The notes under the pieces were generated by a model. It was not told the DNA's origin. It saw only the letters and a list, made by a program, of their open reading frames with translations, and made no database searches. The translations under genes and the position numbers were made by a program. From Flaveria trinervia (lineage: Eukaryota; Streptophyta; Magnoliopsida; Asterales; Asteraceae), in the NCBI GenBank assembly GCA_025506515.1, contig CM046443.1, positions 24,618,724 to 24,682,723 on the forward strand: a stretch of DNA of 64,000 nt. Direction: 5' to 3'. Below are positions 30,056 through 41,396 of the stretch, in pieces (positions within the stretch are counted from its first letter, which is position 1; each line of letters opens with the position of its first letter).

Positions 30056-31664
30056 TATCAAGGTAAGAATTCATGAATTTATGATGTTCTTAACTAGTTT
30101 TATCCTCGGTTATATGCTTATGTATGTTGTATATGTTCGGGTGTGTTTTGGTGGGTTTCTAGGCAGTTAAACTCTGTTGCAAACGGGTTTTTGTAGAACT
30201 CTTAACCAAAGGCTACAAACGTGAGTTCTAGAATCCCTTTTTACTTGTTTTAAAATGCTTTAGGGCTGGAAATGCATGTATGAACTTTTTATAAATGTTG
30301 GGTTTTGTACCCGTACATGTTTATGTGTGTGTTTGCGGGTGGGGTTTGATTTTGGGCTATGTATATGTTTCATGATGATATGATATGTTTCTATGGCTTA
30401 GAATGTATGATTTAAGCTTAGAACATGATAGATGATGTTTGGGGACTGAATTATGATGTTAAGTGTGACTTAGGCTGCTCATGCGGCTAAATAGTAGTTC
30501 ATGCGCCCAACTGAAAATAATTGCCTAAGTGTCCGCCCAAAACCTCATGTGCCAAATAGTACCCATGTCCCTAGAAATAAGCTAAAATCGACTAAGTGTA
30601 CTTACGCCAGATGGTTCATGTGCCTAGGCACTCATGCATCTGCATAGTGCCCATGCACCTAGAATTGCCTAGAATAAGACTAAGTGTTGCTCATGCACCC
30701 CAATAGTGCCAATACGACTGAAATTTCCCCATGCGCCTAAGTGTACCCCATGGACCTGAAAGGCCATGGGTGATGTGTGATTGATGATGTATGACGGTTA
30801 TGTATCATTGTATGATATGTTCCAATTACGCATGATGATGTTACTTTACGTGGTGTGATTATTATGATGAACATAAAGTATTATCTTAACGAAGTGAAAG
30901 ATTCAAGATAATGAAAGTGCAACATAATGAAAGAATGAAAAGTCTTACAAGAAAATTAAGGAGGTTCATAACTTGTTGAGAGATGTTAGCTCAGCTATGT
31001 GTTACAGCGTGCGATCTTGGCTAACCCTTAATGTTCTCACACAGGGGGAGTTAGTCTATGTGACTACTCCAATATGTGCGATACGTGCGATATGCGCGAT
31101 ATGGGGTCCTTGTTGCTTAACCCTAGATGATATAGCTTTGTGCTCAAGAGGGGGTTAAGTACAGGACCTAGATAGAAGTGAAAGATAATAAATGTACGAA
31201 AGGTGCGATACGTATGAAATGTGCGAAACGTGCGAAATGTTCGAAATGCACGATGATAAAGATAATAATTATTACCTTGATGTATATATGATGTGTGATC
31301 ACATGCGATAGTAATGAAAATGTTTTGGCGAATGAAAGGTAATATAATGTTTTGTAAAACTAGAACTCACTCAGCAACGCTGACTTTTATGTGTTTCCAG
31401 TTGGCAGGTAAAGGTTATTGAGGATGGCACGGGGCGGCTACTTGGCTCTTTTTGGATGGCATCCATTTTTATAATGCTTTTGTGATGTAATGCAACAAGT
31501 ATTTTGTAATTTGGTTACGATATATTATTTTGCAAAAGCTTTTATAATGAAATGGAATGTTTGTTTTAATATGTCCGCTGCAATGTTTTCTTTAAGTTTA
31601 TGAAAATATAGTTTTATGTGCGATGAATGACCGACTGTGAGCTTCCCGGGAACGGGGCTTTACA
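30056..31664 (+). repeat. 3' LTR of G1, 5'-truncated
   Basis: Starts at AAGGTAAGAATTCATGAA, which corresponds to position about 240 of the 5' LTR (3822), so the polypurine tract and the first 240 bp are missing. It ends GGGGCTTTACA, then target duplication TGATT. It is intact across the point where D entered the 5' LTR (GTTATTGAGGATGG near 31415), confirming the empty site. Confidence 0.9.
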
Positions 31665-31669
31665 TGATT

Positions 31670-32192
31670 TCTCTAATGTACTTTTCATAAAGCTGACCAA
31701 CTTTCTGCTACAACTTTAAGGACTCATTAACTTATACAAGTTGGTGAATGATTCATGTTTTTTGTAACTGTACATTAAGGTCTTGAGTCCGTAACTTTCT
31801 ACTTTATGTAATTTTATCCTTTTTGTAATATATTAGAATGTGAGCTATGACATGTCATAGTCACTAGTCAAAAGGCAGATCTGCCTTTTCACTCAAAATT
31901 GATTTTGTTGTCTAGATCAAATGTATCTAGCTGGCCTTCTAAGTATGGCCGATTGTAGGATGTAGTATAATGTGTATCAAGTCCTTGTAACTTATCTCTT
32001 ATGCTATGTAACACTTGTAATAAAACTTGAGAAATAATATACTGCAATCTTGAAAACAAAACATTGTTGTTCTTAAGAAGCTGTCTCTTGCATACTTGTG
32101 TTCATAGTATCATAACCAATGTCTCTCTTCCCTATTTGATCTGTTAAGTGTTCTCAACACTCTTCTCATTATAAGACTAAGTATATTGACCA
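31670..32192 (+). repeat. Solo LTR of a C-family Copia, right part
   Basis: Aligns with the minus-strand LTR of C: ACAAGTTGGTGAATGATTCATG, TAATATATTAGAATGTGAGC, GACATGTCATAGTCACTAGTC, AAAAGGCAGATCTGCC and CAGCTGGCC(T)T blocks in the same order. The right border is approximate: resemblance to C persists to about the ACCATCCC string at 32190. Combined length with 3314-3581 is about 790 bp, against about 758 bp in C. Confidence 0.75.
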
Positions 32193-32759
32193 TCCCATAA
32201 ATGGTCCTGCACCATCTGTATCCCAGGGTACAACAGCCGGAGCAGAAATACTGCCGGAGTTGTCCTACCACCTGAAACAGGTACCTGAAACTAGAATACG
32301 AAGTTACGAGAAAGTAAGGAATTCTTTTTTACTGTGTAGTGAAATATGTAATGGCCCACTTACACATGACACCAAGTCTTGTATATATATGTTGTAAGTT
32401 CAGAGGCAGTTACGAACTACTAACTCAAGATTCACTTAGTTAAAGTCTAAATTATTAAGAGTTATTAAGAGGAATGTGAACAGACTGTCTGTTACAACAG
32501 AGGAAGTTCAGTAGTCAATTTACACTTTAAAAATACAAAGGCGGGTCTCAATAATGTGAGCATGCGAAGTGCAATGTGCGCCCTCAAAGAGCCACATTAC
32601 GCCCATCACCCTCGACCCAAACCCGATCCCGTGCCCGGGCGCGTTGGGTGCTTCACATTCTTGTGCTTGACCTTCGGTGTCCATCAACATATGTGGGAAC
32701 ACAATCCCTTTTGGGAACTCTTTGACCTTTGGTGTCCCTCACCAATGTGGGACACCAAA
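32193..32759. other. Unassigned, possibly host, interval between the two stacks
   Basis: No LTR or polyprotein similarity. One plus-strand frame stays open from about 32142 to 32398 without an obvious family. Around 32580-32660 the DNA is GC-rich (CCCGATCCCGTGCCCGGGCG), unlike its surroundings. The interval ends in an 11-bp inverted repeat next to the G2 LTR. Confidence 0.4.
32728..32759. repeat. 11-bp perfect inverted repeat abutting the G2 LTR
   Basis: TTTGGTGTCCC (32728-32738), 10-nt spacer, GGGACACCAAA (32749-32759). The next base begins the LTR TGTGACACC. A diverged relative of the stem, GGTGTCC...TGTGGGAACAC, lies at 32679-32703. Confidence 0.85.
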
Positions 32760-33606
32760 TGTGACACCTAGAATTGTTGAAATTAAGACAAAAGAAAAGA
32801 AAAAGAGTATAAAAGGAAGAAATGCAATTTAACCCAAGTTGAAGGGTTAAATGTGCAAAAAGGACAAAATGATATAATATTTTGTACAAAAATAACATGG
32901 CCGCCCACTCCATGTTACATCACCTTTTGTCTACGGTTTTTAGAGAGGGAAAGAGTAGAATAATTGGATTTGAGGATAGTTTTTTGTATTTTTGGCTTGA
33001 TCTTGGCTGGTTTCACCCTTGGGATTATGCTTATGTGTGGTTTGTGTGTTTGCTTCTGTGTTTTTGGTGGGTTTTTAGGTGTTTGAACTCATTTGCATTC
33101 GGGTTTGAAAAAGTTATACATGAAAGTTGCAAGAGGTGAGTTCTAGATCCTCGTTTTTACTTATTTTAACTTGTTTTGGGCTGGAAATACATGTGGTAAC
33201 GGTTGTATTAATGTGGGTGTGTACCAGAAGGTATATGTGCGTGTGTGCCCTGTTGTGTGGGTGTTGATTTGGTAGATTTGAAGATGTTCATGTTTTATGC
33301 CTGATTATGATGCTTAGTATATTAGAACTAGGCTAGAACATATAAGAATAATGAATTAGGGACTGATTATGATGTTAGTTAAAAGTTAGTTATTCATGCG
33401 CCTAAACAATAGTCCATGCGGCCAATTGCCCAAGTGTCAAGTGTGCCCATGCATCTAAAGCTCATGGGCCCCAATAGTGCCCGAACGCCCAAAGTGCCCA
33501 TGCGTCTAGAAATTTGCCCAAATGACTAAGTATTTGACCATGCGCCCCTATAGTAGTCATGCGCCAAAAACTTGCCCATACGCCTAAGTGTTCCTATGCG
33601 CCTGAG
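32760..33606 (+). repeat. Truncated 5' LTR of G2
   Basis: Matches the first about 850 bp of the LTR at 36304, including the GGGTTAAATGTG block, the GGTGAGTTCTAGATCC block at about 33134 and part of the ATGCGCC array (33385-33606). Confidence 0.87.
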
Positions 33607-36285
33607 AGGCACCGTATCGTTTGGCTTCAACAGAGATGAAGGAACTAATGGTTCGACTACAAGAGTTTCTTGATAAGGGGTTCACTAGACCAAGTATCTC
33701 TCCTTGGGGTGCTCTACTCTTATTTGTCAAAAAGAAGGACGATAGTATGAGAATGTGCATTAACTACCATGAGCTAAACAAGTTGACGGAGAAGAACCTG
33801 TACCCATTATCGAGGATCGATGACTTTTTTATCAGCTCCAAGGTGCCAGTTGGTTTTTAAGGATAGAGCTCCGATCTGGTTGGTTATCATCAGTTGAAGG
33901 TGAAGGAACAAGATATTCCTAAGACAGGTTTTTGTACGCGTTTTGGACACTACAAGTTTCTCGTTATGTCCTTTGGTTTAACCGACGCACCAACTACTTT
34001 TATGGATTTCATGAATCGAGTGTGTCGGGAAATGGTGGACAAATCAGTGATTGTGTTTATCGATGATATCCTGATTTCCTCAAGGAGCGATGAGGAGCAT
34101 GCCGATCACATTTGGGAGGTGTTAGAGATGCTAAGAATAAGAAGTTGTATGCTAAGTTCTCCAAGTGCGTGTTCTGGTTGCGTGAAGTTCAGTTTCTGGG
34201 TCACATGATGAATCCTGAAGGGATTATCATCAACACAGCTAAAGTGGAAGCGTTGATGCAATGGAAGTCTCCAAAGACGCCGTCTGAGATTCATAGTTTC
34301 TTGGGATTGGTGGGATATTATAGGAGATTTATCTAGGATTTTTCCAAGTTAGCTTCTCCATTGACTATGCTAAATCTTAAGGATGTGAAGTTTTATGGGG
34401 TCAAGAGCAACAGAAGGCTTTTGAGGAGCTAAAGGCGAGGTGGACCCAAGCTCCAGTCTTGTCGCTACTCGCAGGAAGCATGATTTGGTGTTTCTATTCA
34501 GATGCTTCTTACTCGGGGTTGGGTTCATGTTGATGTAGCGAGGACAGGTTATAACTTATGCATCCTGATAATTGATGGTTCATGAAGTTAATTACCTACT
34601 CATGATCTAGAGTTAGCGGTTGTGGTGTTTGTATTGAAGATTTGGAGGCACTACTTATACGGGACAAAATGCATCATCTTCACTGATCACAAGAGCTTGA
34701 TGTACATCTTTGAGCAGAAGGACCTAAACATGAGACGAAGGAGATGATTGGAACTTATAAAGGATTATGATTATGAGATACATTACCATCCGAGTAAGGC
34801 CAACGTAATGGCGGATGCCCTTAGCCAAAAAGAGAGACCCAAACCAATTTGGGTAAAACCTTATCAATTGGTATGACCTCCGATATGATGAATCAGGTCA
34901 AGAAATTTCAAGACGAGGTGTTGAAGGAAGATCGCTTTAACTCAAAAGGATGAGAGGTCTACTTGCGGAGTTAGGTGAAAATAACTATTGGTGTTAGAAC
35001 CCGATTCGGATGGATGTGGATTCCTTGTTATGGGGACCTATGTGAAAGATCATGGATGAGTCTCACAAGACTTGATACTCCATTCCTCCTGATGCTACAA
35101 TGATGTACCATGATATAAAGAAAGATTATTGGTGGCCGTGTATGAAGCGCGATGTAGCAGAGTACGTGAGTAAGTGTCTTACTTGATTGCAAGTTACGGT
35201 AGATCATCAAAAGCTGTATGGGAAGATCTGACCTTTGGATATAATCGAGTGGAAGTATGAACATATCACCATGGATTTCATTATGAAGCTACCACATACC
35301 ACGAGGGAGTACGACACTATATGGTTGATAGTTGATCGTCTGACAAAGAGTGCTTACTTCCTACTGATCCGTGAGATGTATTTCTCCGAGAGGTTAGTAG
35401 ATCTATTCATTAAGGAGATTTTAATCGTCATGGTGTAACGGTGTCTATTGTGTCTGACCGTGACACTCGGTTTACATCCACTACTGTTAGCTGAATTTTC
35501 AGAAGGATGTTCAGTTGGAGAGAACCATTCAGACACTTGAGGATATACTCTGAGCATGCGTCATTGATTTTGTAGGAAGTTGGGACAACCAGTTACTGTT
35601 AGCTGAATTTTCATATAATAACAGTTATCATGCCAGCATTGGTATGCCCCCTTATGAGATGTTATATCATAGGAGATGTAGAATGCCCGTTTGTTAGGGT
35701 GATATTGGTCAGAAGGTGTAAGGGAGCATTGAAGTGATTGAGGCTACGACTAAGAAACAGAAAAAGATCAAGGCCTTTATGAAGGCAATCAAAGATAGAC
35801 AAAAGTCATACACTAACAAGAAACGTAGTCCGAATGAGTTCAAGGTGGATGATAAGGTTATGCTGAAGGTCTCACCGTTGAAGGGTATCATTCGGTTTAG
35901 AAAGCGGGGCAAGTTGAGCCCGAGGTACATAGGGCCTTTCCGAATCATCGCTTAAGTAGGAGAGGTGGCTTATAGGTTGGAACTACTGATGAGTTAAGTG
36001 GAATTCATCCGACATTCCATGTATGCCATTTTAGTAAGTGCTTAGCTGAAGAAGATATGGTTGAACCATTGGTGGCCATTGAGGTAGACGAGTGGCTCAA
36101 TTACGTAGTACAACCAGTAGGAATCATGATGAAAAGGAAAATAGATTACGAAATAAAGTGGTTCCCTTGGTACGAGTGCAATGGAATCATAGAAGGGATC
36201 CAACTTTATGTGGGAGACTAAAAAAGAGATGAAGCATCATTACTCACATTTATTCAAGGAGTAACAGATTTCGGGGATGAAACCA
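33607..36285 (+). pseudogene. Pol of G2: RT, RNase H, integrase and chromodomain-like tail; broken
   Basis: Starts inside RT (APYRLASTEMKEL). It keeps SMRMCINYHELNKLT, the VMSFGLTDAP motif and an intact FIDDILI catalytic box (34060), unlike G1. RNase H follows (CIIFTDHKSL region near 34680). Integrase at 34930-35720 has IVDRLTKSAYF and SDRDTRFTS, then a local scramble: the string TTACTGTTAGCTGAATTTTC occurs at 35482 and again near 35595. The C-terminal part (35734-36265) has KRGKLSPRYIGPFRIIA and degenerate pieces resembling a chromodomain (VVQPVGIM, KWFPWYEC, MKHHYSHLF). Stops and frameshifts are frequent. Confidence 0.85.
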
Positions 36286-36303
36286 ATATAAGGGGGGTGG
36301 ATT
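36286..36303 (+). other. Polypurine tract of G2
   Basis: AATATAAGGGGGGTGGAT immediately before the LTR, showing that the LTR at 36304 served as the 3' LTR of G2. Confidence 0.8.
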
Positions 36304-38313
36304 TGTAACACCCGGAATTGTTAAAATTAAGATAAAGAAACAAAAAGGAGTATAAACAGAAGAAATGCAATTTAACCCAATTTGAAGGGTTAAATGTGTA
36401 AAAACGACAAAATAATATAACATTTTGTACAAAAGGAACGTTGCCACCCATTCCATGTTACATCGCCATTCGTATATGGTTTTTAGAGAGGAAAAGAGCA
36501 GAATTCTCTCGGGTTCAAGAGAGAGGAAGAAGAAGAATTCAGATTTGAGGATACTTTTTAGTAGGCTTGATCTTGGTTGGTTTCAGCCTCGGGGTTATGC
36601 TTATGTGTGGTTTGTGTGTTTGCTTGTGTCAGTTTGGGGGGTTTTCAGGTGTTTGAACTCATTCGCATTCGGGTTTGAAGAAGTCATACACGAAAGCTGC
36701 AAGAGGTGAGTTCTAGATCCCTGTTTTAACCTGTTTTAATTTGTTTTGGGGCTTGAAATACATTTGGTAACGTTTTTATTAATGTGGGCGTGTACCCAAA
36801 GGTATATGTGTGTGTGTGTGTGTGCCCGATTGTGTGGGTGTTGATTTGAAGATGTTCATGTTTTATGCATGATTATGATGCTTAGTATGTTAGAAGTAGG
36901 CTAGAACATGTAAGAATGACGAAGTGGGGACTGATTATGATGTTAGTTAAAAGTTACTTATTCGTGTGTCTGAAAAATAGTCCATGCGCCCAACTGCCCA
37001 AGTGTCTAGTGTGCCCATGCGCCTAAAGCTCATGTGCCCCATTAACGCCCGAACGCCAAAGTGCCCATGCGCCTAAGTTAGGCTCATGCGCCTACATAGT
37101 GCCCATGCGTCTAGAAAAATCCCCAAAACACTAAATCCTTGGCCATGCACCACATAGTGCTCATGACACCAAAACCTGCCCATACGCCTAAGTGTTCCCG
37201 TGCGCCCACATAGTGGAGATGCGCCTGTATAGTGTCCATTTTCCTGCATAGTGTCCATATGCCTAAAGACTTAGAAAATATTCTGAAATTTTCAGGAAAA
37301 GGGGATTTTTATGCTATGACTTGGGATGTTCCCAGTGATGATGTATGTTATTATGTCATATTGTATGGTGTTGTATGATGATGTTATGCATGTTTTATTA
37401 TGTTTCTTTATGTTCCTTATTACGTATTATTATGTGGCTTAACGTGGTGTGATTATAATAATGAACGTAAATTATTATGTAATGAGAGCAAAAGTTAATG
37501 ATAATGAAAACTAGAACGTAAAGATAGAATGGATGAACAAATGAAAAGTCTTGCAAACAATGTAAGGTGGTTCACACCCAATTACAGATGTTAGCTCAAC
37601 TGTGTGCAGTTTAGCTAACTCAGAAGGATGCACACAGGGGTCTAATCTTTGTGATTGACCATATGTATGGCACCCTTGTCGCTTGCGCTAGGTACTTGAG
37701 TCAGCTTCCTATACAATGTTCGGGGTCTATATATAGATCTCAGGCCTAGAAACCAGCTTCGTGCACAATGCTCGGGGTATAGCACGTGGCATTGGTCTGA
37801 ATGAAAAAGTGAAAGATAATGATGAATGTATGGAATGTATGATATGAAAGTGGATGAATGAATGATAATGAACAACGTACGATGACGAATGATGATGAAA
37901 GATAATAATAAGATTATCTATCTGTACGTATGATGCATGATCGCGACGAAAGTAAAGGAAAAGTTTTAAATGATAGTAAAGTATTATATGTTTTATAAAA
38001 CTAGAACTCACTCAGCAACGCTGAGTTTTATGTAATTTCCAGTTGGCAGGTAATGGCTGCTGAGGATGGAATGGGTGCAGTTACATGGCAAGTTTTGGAC
38101 GAGATCCATTTTTTGTTAAATGATGTTTTTGCGTCGTAATGCAAACAAATGATATTTTATAACAATTACCAATATTGTATTATTTTATAAAAGCAATTAT
38201 TGATATATGAAATTGTTTGTTAAGTTATTCTGGTGTAAAATTTTAGTAAATGTAAATGTATGTTTTATATTTTATGTTTGATGATTGACCAACTGTGAGT
38301 GTTCCGGAAACAG

Positions 38314-41273
38314 TGTAACATCCGTCATTTTCTCAAATTATAAACCCGAACAAGAACTCATTTTGAGTTCCCACTATTAAATTATTTTAATAGTTTTAAT
38401 GGATTAAATGCAACTTACATTGTGAATTATTTATTTACTAATTATTTAAAATAACTTGTAATAATTCATAGAGTTATAAGTAATTTTTTGTATAGTTATA
38501 AAGTTTTATTAATTATTTACAATAACTAATTAAATGAAAAAGTTTACTTAAAATTTATTTAGTTAAAAATGACTTGTAATAAACTTATAAAATTTTATTG
38601 GTAGTTATGAATTTTATTAGTAAAAATAAATAATCAAGTTATAAGGTTTACAAGCTTATAAAGGTTTTAAAGATTAATAACTAATTAATTTGTTTTATTA
38701 TTCAAATTAGTTTATATAAGTCTAGGGTTTACTTTGTAATTCTCAAATCTTAATTCAAAAGTTTTTAAATAAAATAACAAAGAACTTAAACATTAGGGAC
38801 CAAAATTGTAAACTTTTAAAACCCAAACCAACTCCCCCTGCCCCGCAAATTTGGCAGACTCTCCGGCCATCTCTGGCCAGACTCCGGCGAAGCCCAAACG
38901 TTGGCATAACGTGTGAAATCGAACCCCAAACGTTTACAACTTATCTGTGAACTTAACTCGACCGCATTAAAGGACTTAAATTGGCTTTAAACATCGTGTA
39001 TGAAAGGATCGAACTCGGTAACCGATTTCCATTAAATATTCATGCCGTTAAAGCATTTATGCTCAATAATAATTAAATTAATTGCACATACACGATAGCT
39101 AATCGTAACTAAACTCTTACACAACGTAATTTCATCTGAACACAACACACATCACATACGACCATCACATTCATCGCGACCTGCAACTTAATGGAGATCC
39201 ATGTTCGAAGCTCTACTAAACTGAATTGGCAGAGGGCTTTTGCTTAACTTCGACCCGAAAAGCTACCTGCAAAGTTAATTTGATTAACATCAACATTTGG
39301 GTATCGAATTGACTTCAACGTAGTCGCGACTTTCTTGTTTTTGTTCTAATTGTTTAGGAATTTATCTAGGTAATTGAAACCACATCTATATTCGGTTTCA
39401 TTCTGGGATCAAAAGCCCCATGAATGATTTCATTAACAACATCATTTGGATGGTCAATTGGATCAAAATCGAATTAGGGATCATGAAGATTTGGGGGAAA
39501 TCTTATTTTGTTGTGTTTTATCATTTAAAAATGGTTACCAATCGTGGTTAAGGCATTTGGTTTACTGGTAATGTGCGTGTTGTGTGGACTTGAGGTCCTG
39601 CGTTCGAACCCGGGGACCCTCAGCCCATTTTTTTAATGTTTTTCAAATGTTTAAGGATATATAAAATTTTTTGAAAATTATAAAAATCAGTTTTATAAAC
39701 TTTGGTTGTAAAGAAAAGTTACCTAATTATATTTTGTAAATTATTTCTTTAATCACCATAACAACTTTTATATAAAATATTAATAACAAATGTTATAATT
39801 AGTATATTTTATAAAATAAACTTTAAATAGTTGAATCACTAAGTTATCTCTAGTCATTACATTATCTTAATTAAGATTAATTATGATTTTATTTACATTT
39901 TATAAATCAATATGTTAAATGAATAATTATTTAAGTAGTTATTTAAATAATCATTTAAATAATTAGTTATTTATGTATTTTTTAACCATATTATATCATG
40001 ATTAGTTTATAGATTTACTCCTTAAACTATTACTTAAACTCTTGAAACTTGTAAAATAATATATTATACTTATTACTAAAAGTTGTATTATAAGATTTTT
40101 ATAATAAATCAGTTAGAAGTTCAAAACTATATAAAACGATTTTAAATAATTTTAAAGCCATCTAAATAAATATTCAATTAAGTACCTTTATCAAATTTTT
40201 AAATAATTAATTATTAAATTAATTATTTCTTTTCACATATCATATTAATTCAATAAGTTTAATTATTGAATCATTCACTATAATTCTTATATTTAATTGA
40301 TTGATTCCAACATTATTGAATCTAAACATAAACGAATGTTTTATTTTATTTTACTTGATTTATTTATTAAAACCTCCAAATTCCAAATGAAACCCTAATT
40401 CATATTTGTTCTTGAATATCATATTTGTTCTAATTCTGAGACATCAACCATTAGGTTGAATCCTGAAGAAATCATTGGAACCATCTTATATTCTTATCGT
40501 TATCTTAAGTGCAACTCATAGCACGTGAGTTTTCCATGTGAGTTCTCCATGCCCCCTTTTTACTTTATTTCACACCTTTTGGGATGAAACATGTTAACCT
40601 TATAAGCTTACACTTGTAAACATCTTGATACTTGTGAATGCACTACAATTCATCTTTACTTTTTGGTCATGATTATTTGTGTTATTGTAAGTCTTATATG
40701 AGATACATATTTTGTTTACAATCATTAACTATTGCTAGCCTGGCAACATCTTAGATCTTTGGGCCTGACAAGCCTATTTGGTGCTAAAGTCGATGTATTG
40801 CCAGCTCCAGATGACGTATGCTTGTTCATCATGGGAACCAAATACACTTAGCCAATCTTATAAACTTGTAATCAAGTCGAGGTTTGGTTGTAACTATATG
40901 TGTTCTATAATCTTGCTAACTCATAACCATTGACATGAATTGCTACTTGTAAACCTTTTTACACATATATTTATGTGTGTGTTTAAACCATGGGAACTCA
41001 CCAACATTCAAAGTTGACCGTTTATTTTTTTAACATGTTTCAGGTTTGATACTTGAGGATTCTCTTCATGCTCATATAGGACTTGGACATAGATAAATTA
41101 AACATCTTATTTTGTTGTTTACATTTTTGTTTATTGTTATGAGTTAATCGTCTTGTATTGTTCAATGATTAATGGTATTTAATATTATTACAACTTATTT
41201 AGTTCCACGTACTATGAACAATCGGTTAACATTCTTCGGCCAAGATGATTCCGCCGTCGGTCGGGGTGTGACA
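38314..41273 (+). mobile_element. Solo LTR (about 3 kb) of another Gypsy family
   Basis: TGTAACATCC at the start, TCGGGGTGTGACA at the end, flanked by AACAG (38309-38313) and AACGG (41274-41278), one mismatch. The host LTR rejoins across it. No coding sequence of a retrotransposon is present. The interior is very AT-rich and includes a GTGAGTT...CCCCCTTTTTACTT block and an AACTCACCAACATTC block, analogous in order to the G1-family LTR, so it is a distant relative. Plus-sense orientation is inferred from those blocks. Confidence 0.8.
39535..39640 (+). repeat. tRNA-derived SINE-like sequence
   Basis: CGTGGTTAAGGCATTTGG at 39543 resembles a pol III A box and CTGCGTTCGAACCC at 39598-39611 a B box (GGTTCGANNCC), about 50 bp apart, as in plant tRNA-related SINEs. 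It is followed by CGGGGACCCTC and a T-rich tail. No folded tRNA is apparent, so not a tRNA gene. Borders are unclear. Confidence 0.5.
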
Positions 41274-41290
41274 AACGGGGCCTTACAAGT

Positions 41291-41303
41291 TGGTATAAGA
41301 GGC
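41291..41303 (+). other. Primer-binding site of G3
   Basis: TGGTATAAGAGGC, a mutated form of the TGGTATCAGAGC site of G1 at the same distance from the LTR end. Confidence 0.75.
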
Positions 41304-41396
41304 CATTTTGAAGAGAAATGGATTAATATTTTCAAAAACCTAAACTTAAACTGAGATAGGACAAAATGGAATGATGCCAGTCCGAATAACTACGTG

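Larger units (their letters stand above)
3582..31664 (+). mobile_element. G1: Ty3/Gypsy chromovirus-like element, carrying nested elements
   Basis: Gypsy element with a 2.0-kb LTR (TGTAAGACC...), a tRNA-iMet primer site at 25638, gag, protease, RT, RNase H and integrase in Gypsy order (IN last), and a 5'-truncated 3' LTR. Flanks carry identical 5-bp duplications TGATT (3577-3581, 31665-31669). After subtracting the nested element D it is about 8 kb. It is defective: many stops, an insertion in the RT catalytic box, and a deletion fusing integrase to the middle of the 3' LTR. The related copy G2 retains a chromodomain-like C-terminus, pointing to a Tekay/Del-type chromovirus. That clade call is inference. 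Confidence 0.88.
32760..36303 (+). mobile_element. G2: deleted Gypsy element of the G1 family
   Basis: An LTR start (TGTGACACC) with about 850 bp of LTR runs directly into RT at 33607. The rest of the LTR, primer site, leader, gag and protease are gone. RT, RNase H, integrase and a chromodomain-like tail follow, then a polypurine tract and the LTR at 36304. Microhomology AGGC lies at the deletion joint (LTR side like CCTGAAAGGCCATG, RT side like CTAAGGCACCG). Confidence 0.85.
36304..41287 (+). repeat. LTR shared by G2 and G3, split by a solo LTR
   Basis: Starts TGTAACACCC after a polypurine tract and ends GGGGCCTTACA before a primer site. It therefore acts as 3' LTR of G2 and 5' LTR of G3. 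Minus the insert at 38314-41273 and one copy of the target duplication, it is about 2.0 kb, equal to the G1 LTR. It contains the ATGCGCC array (36965-37265) and a (GT)n run near 36803-36822. Confidence 0.85.

Noticed and set aside
32520..32913. Overlapping frames on both strands around the G2 LTR start
   Set aside because: They cross the LTR border and the inverted repeat, with no family similarity; chance frames.
39597..39611. tRNA gene at the GTTCGAACCC motif
   Set aside because: No cloverleaf or acceptor stem could be drawn; the A-box and B-box spacing fits a SINE better.
38700..41200. Host genes within the AT-rich 3-kb segment
   Set aside because: No exon-like blocks; target duplications and LTR ends explain the whole segment as one solo LTR.
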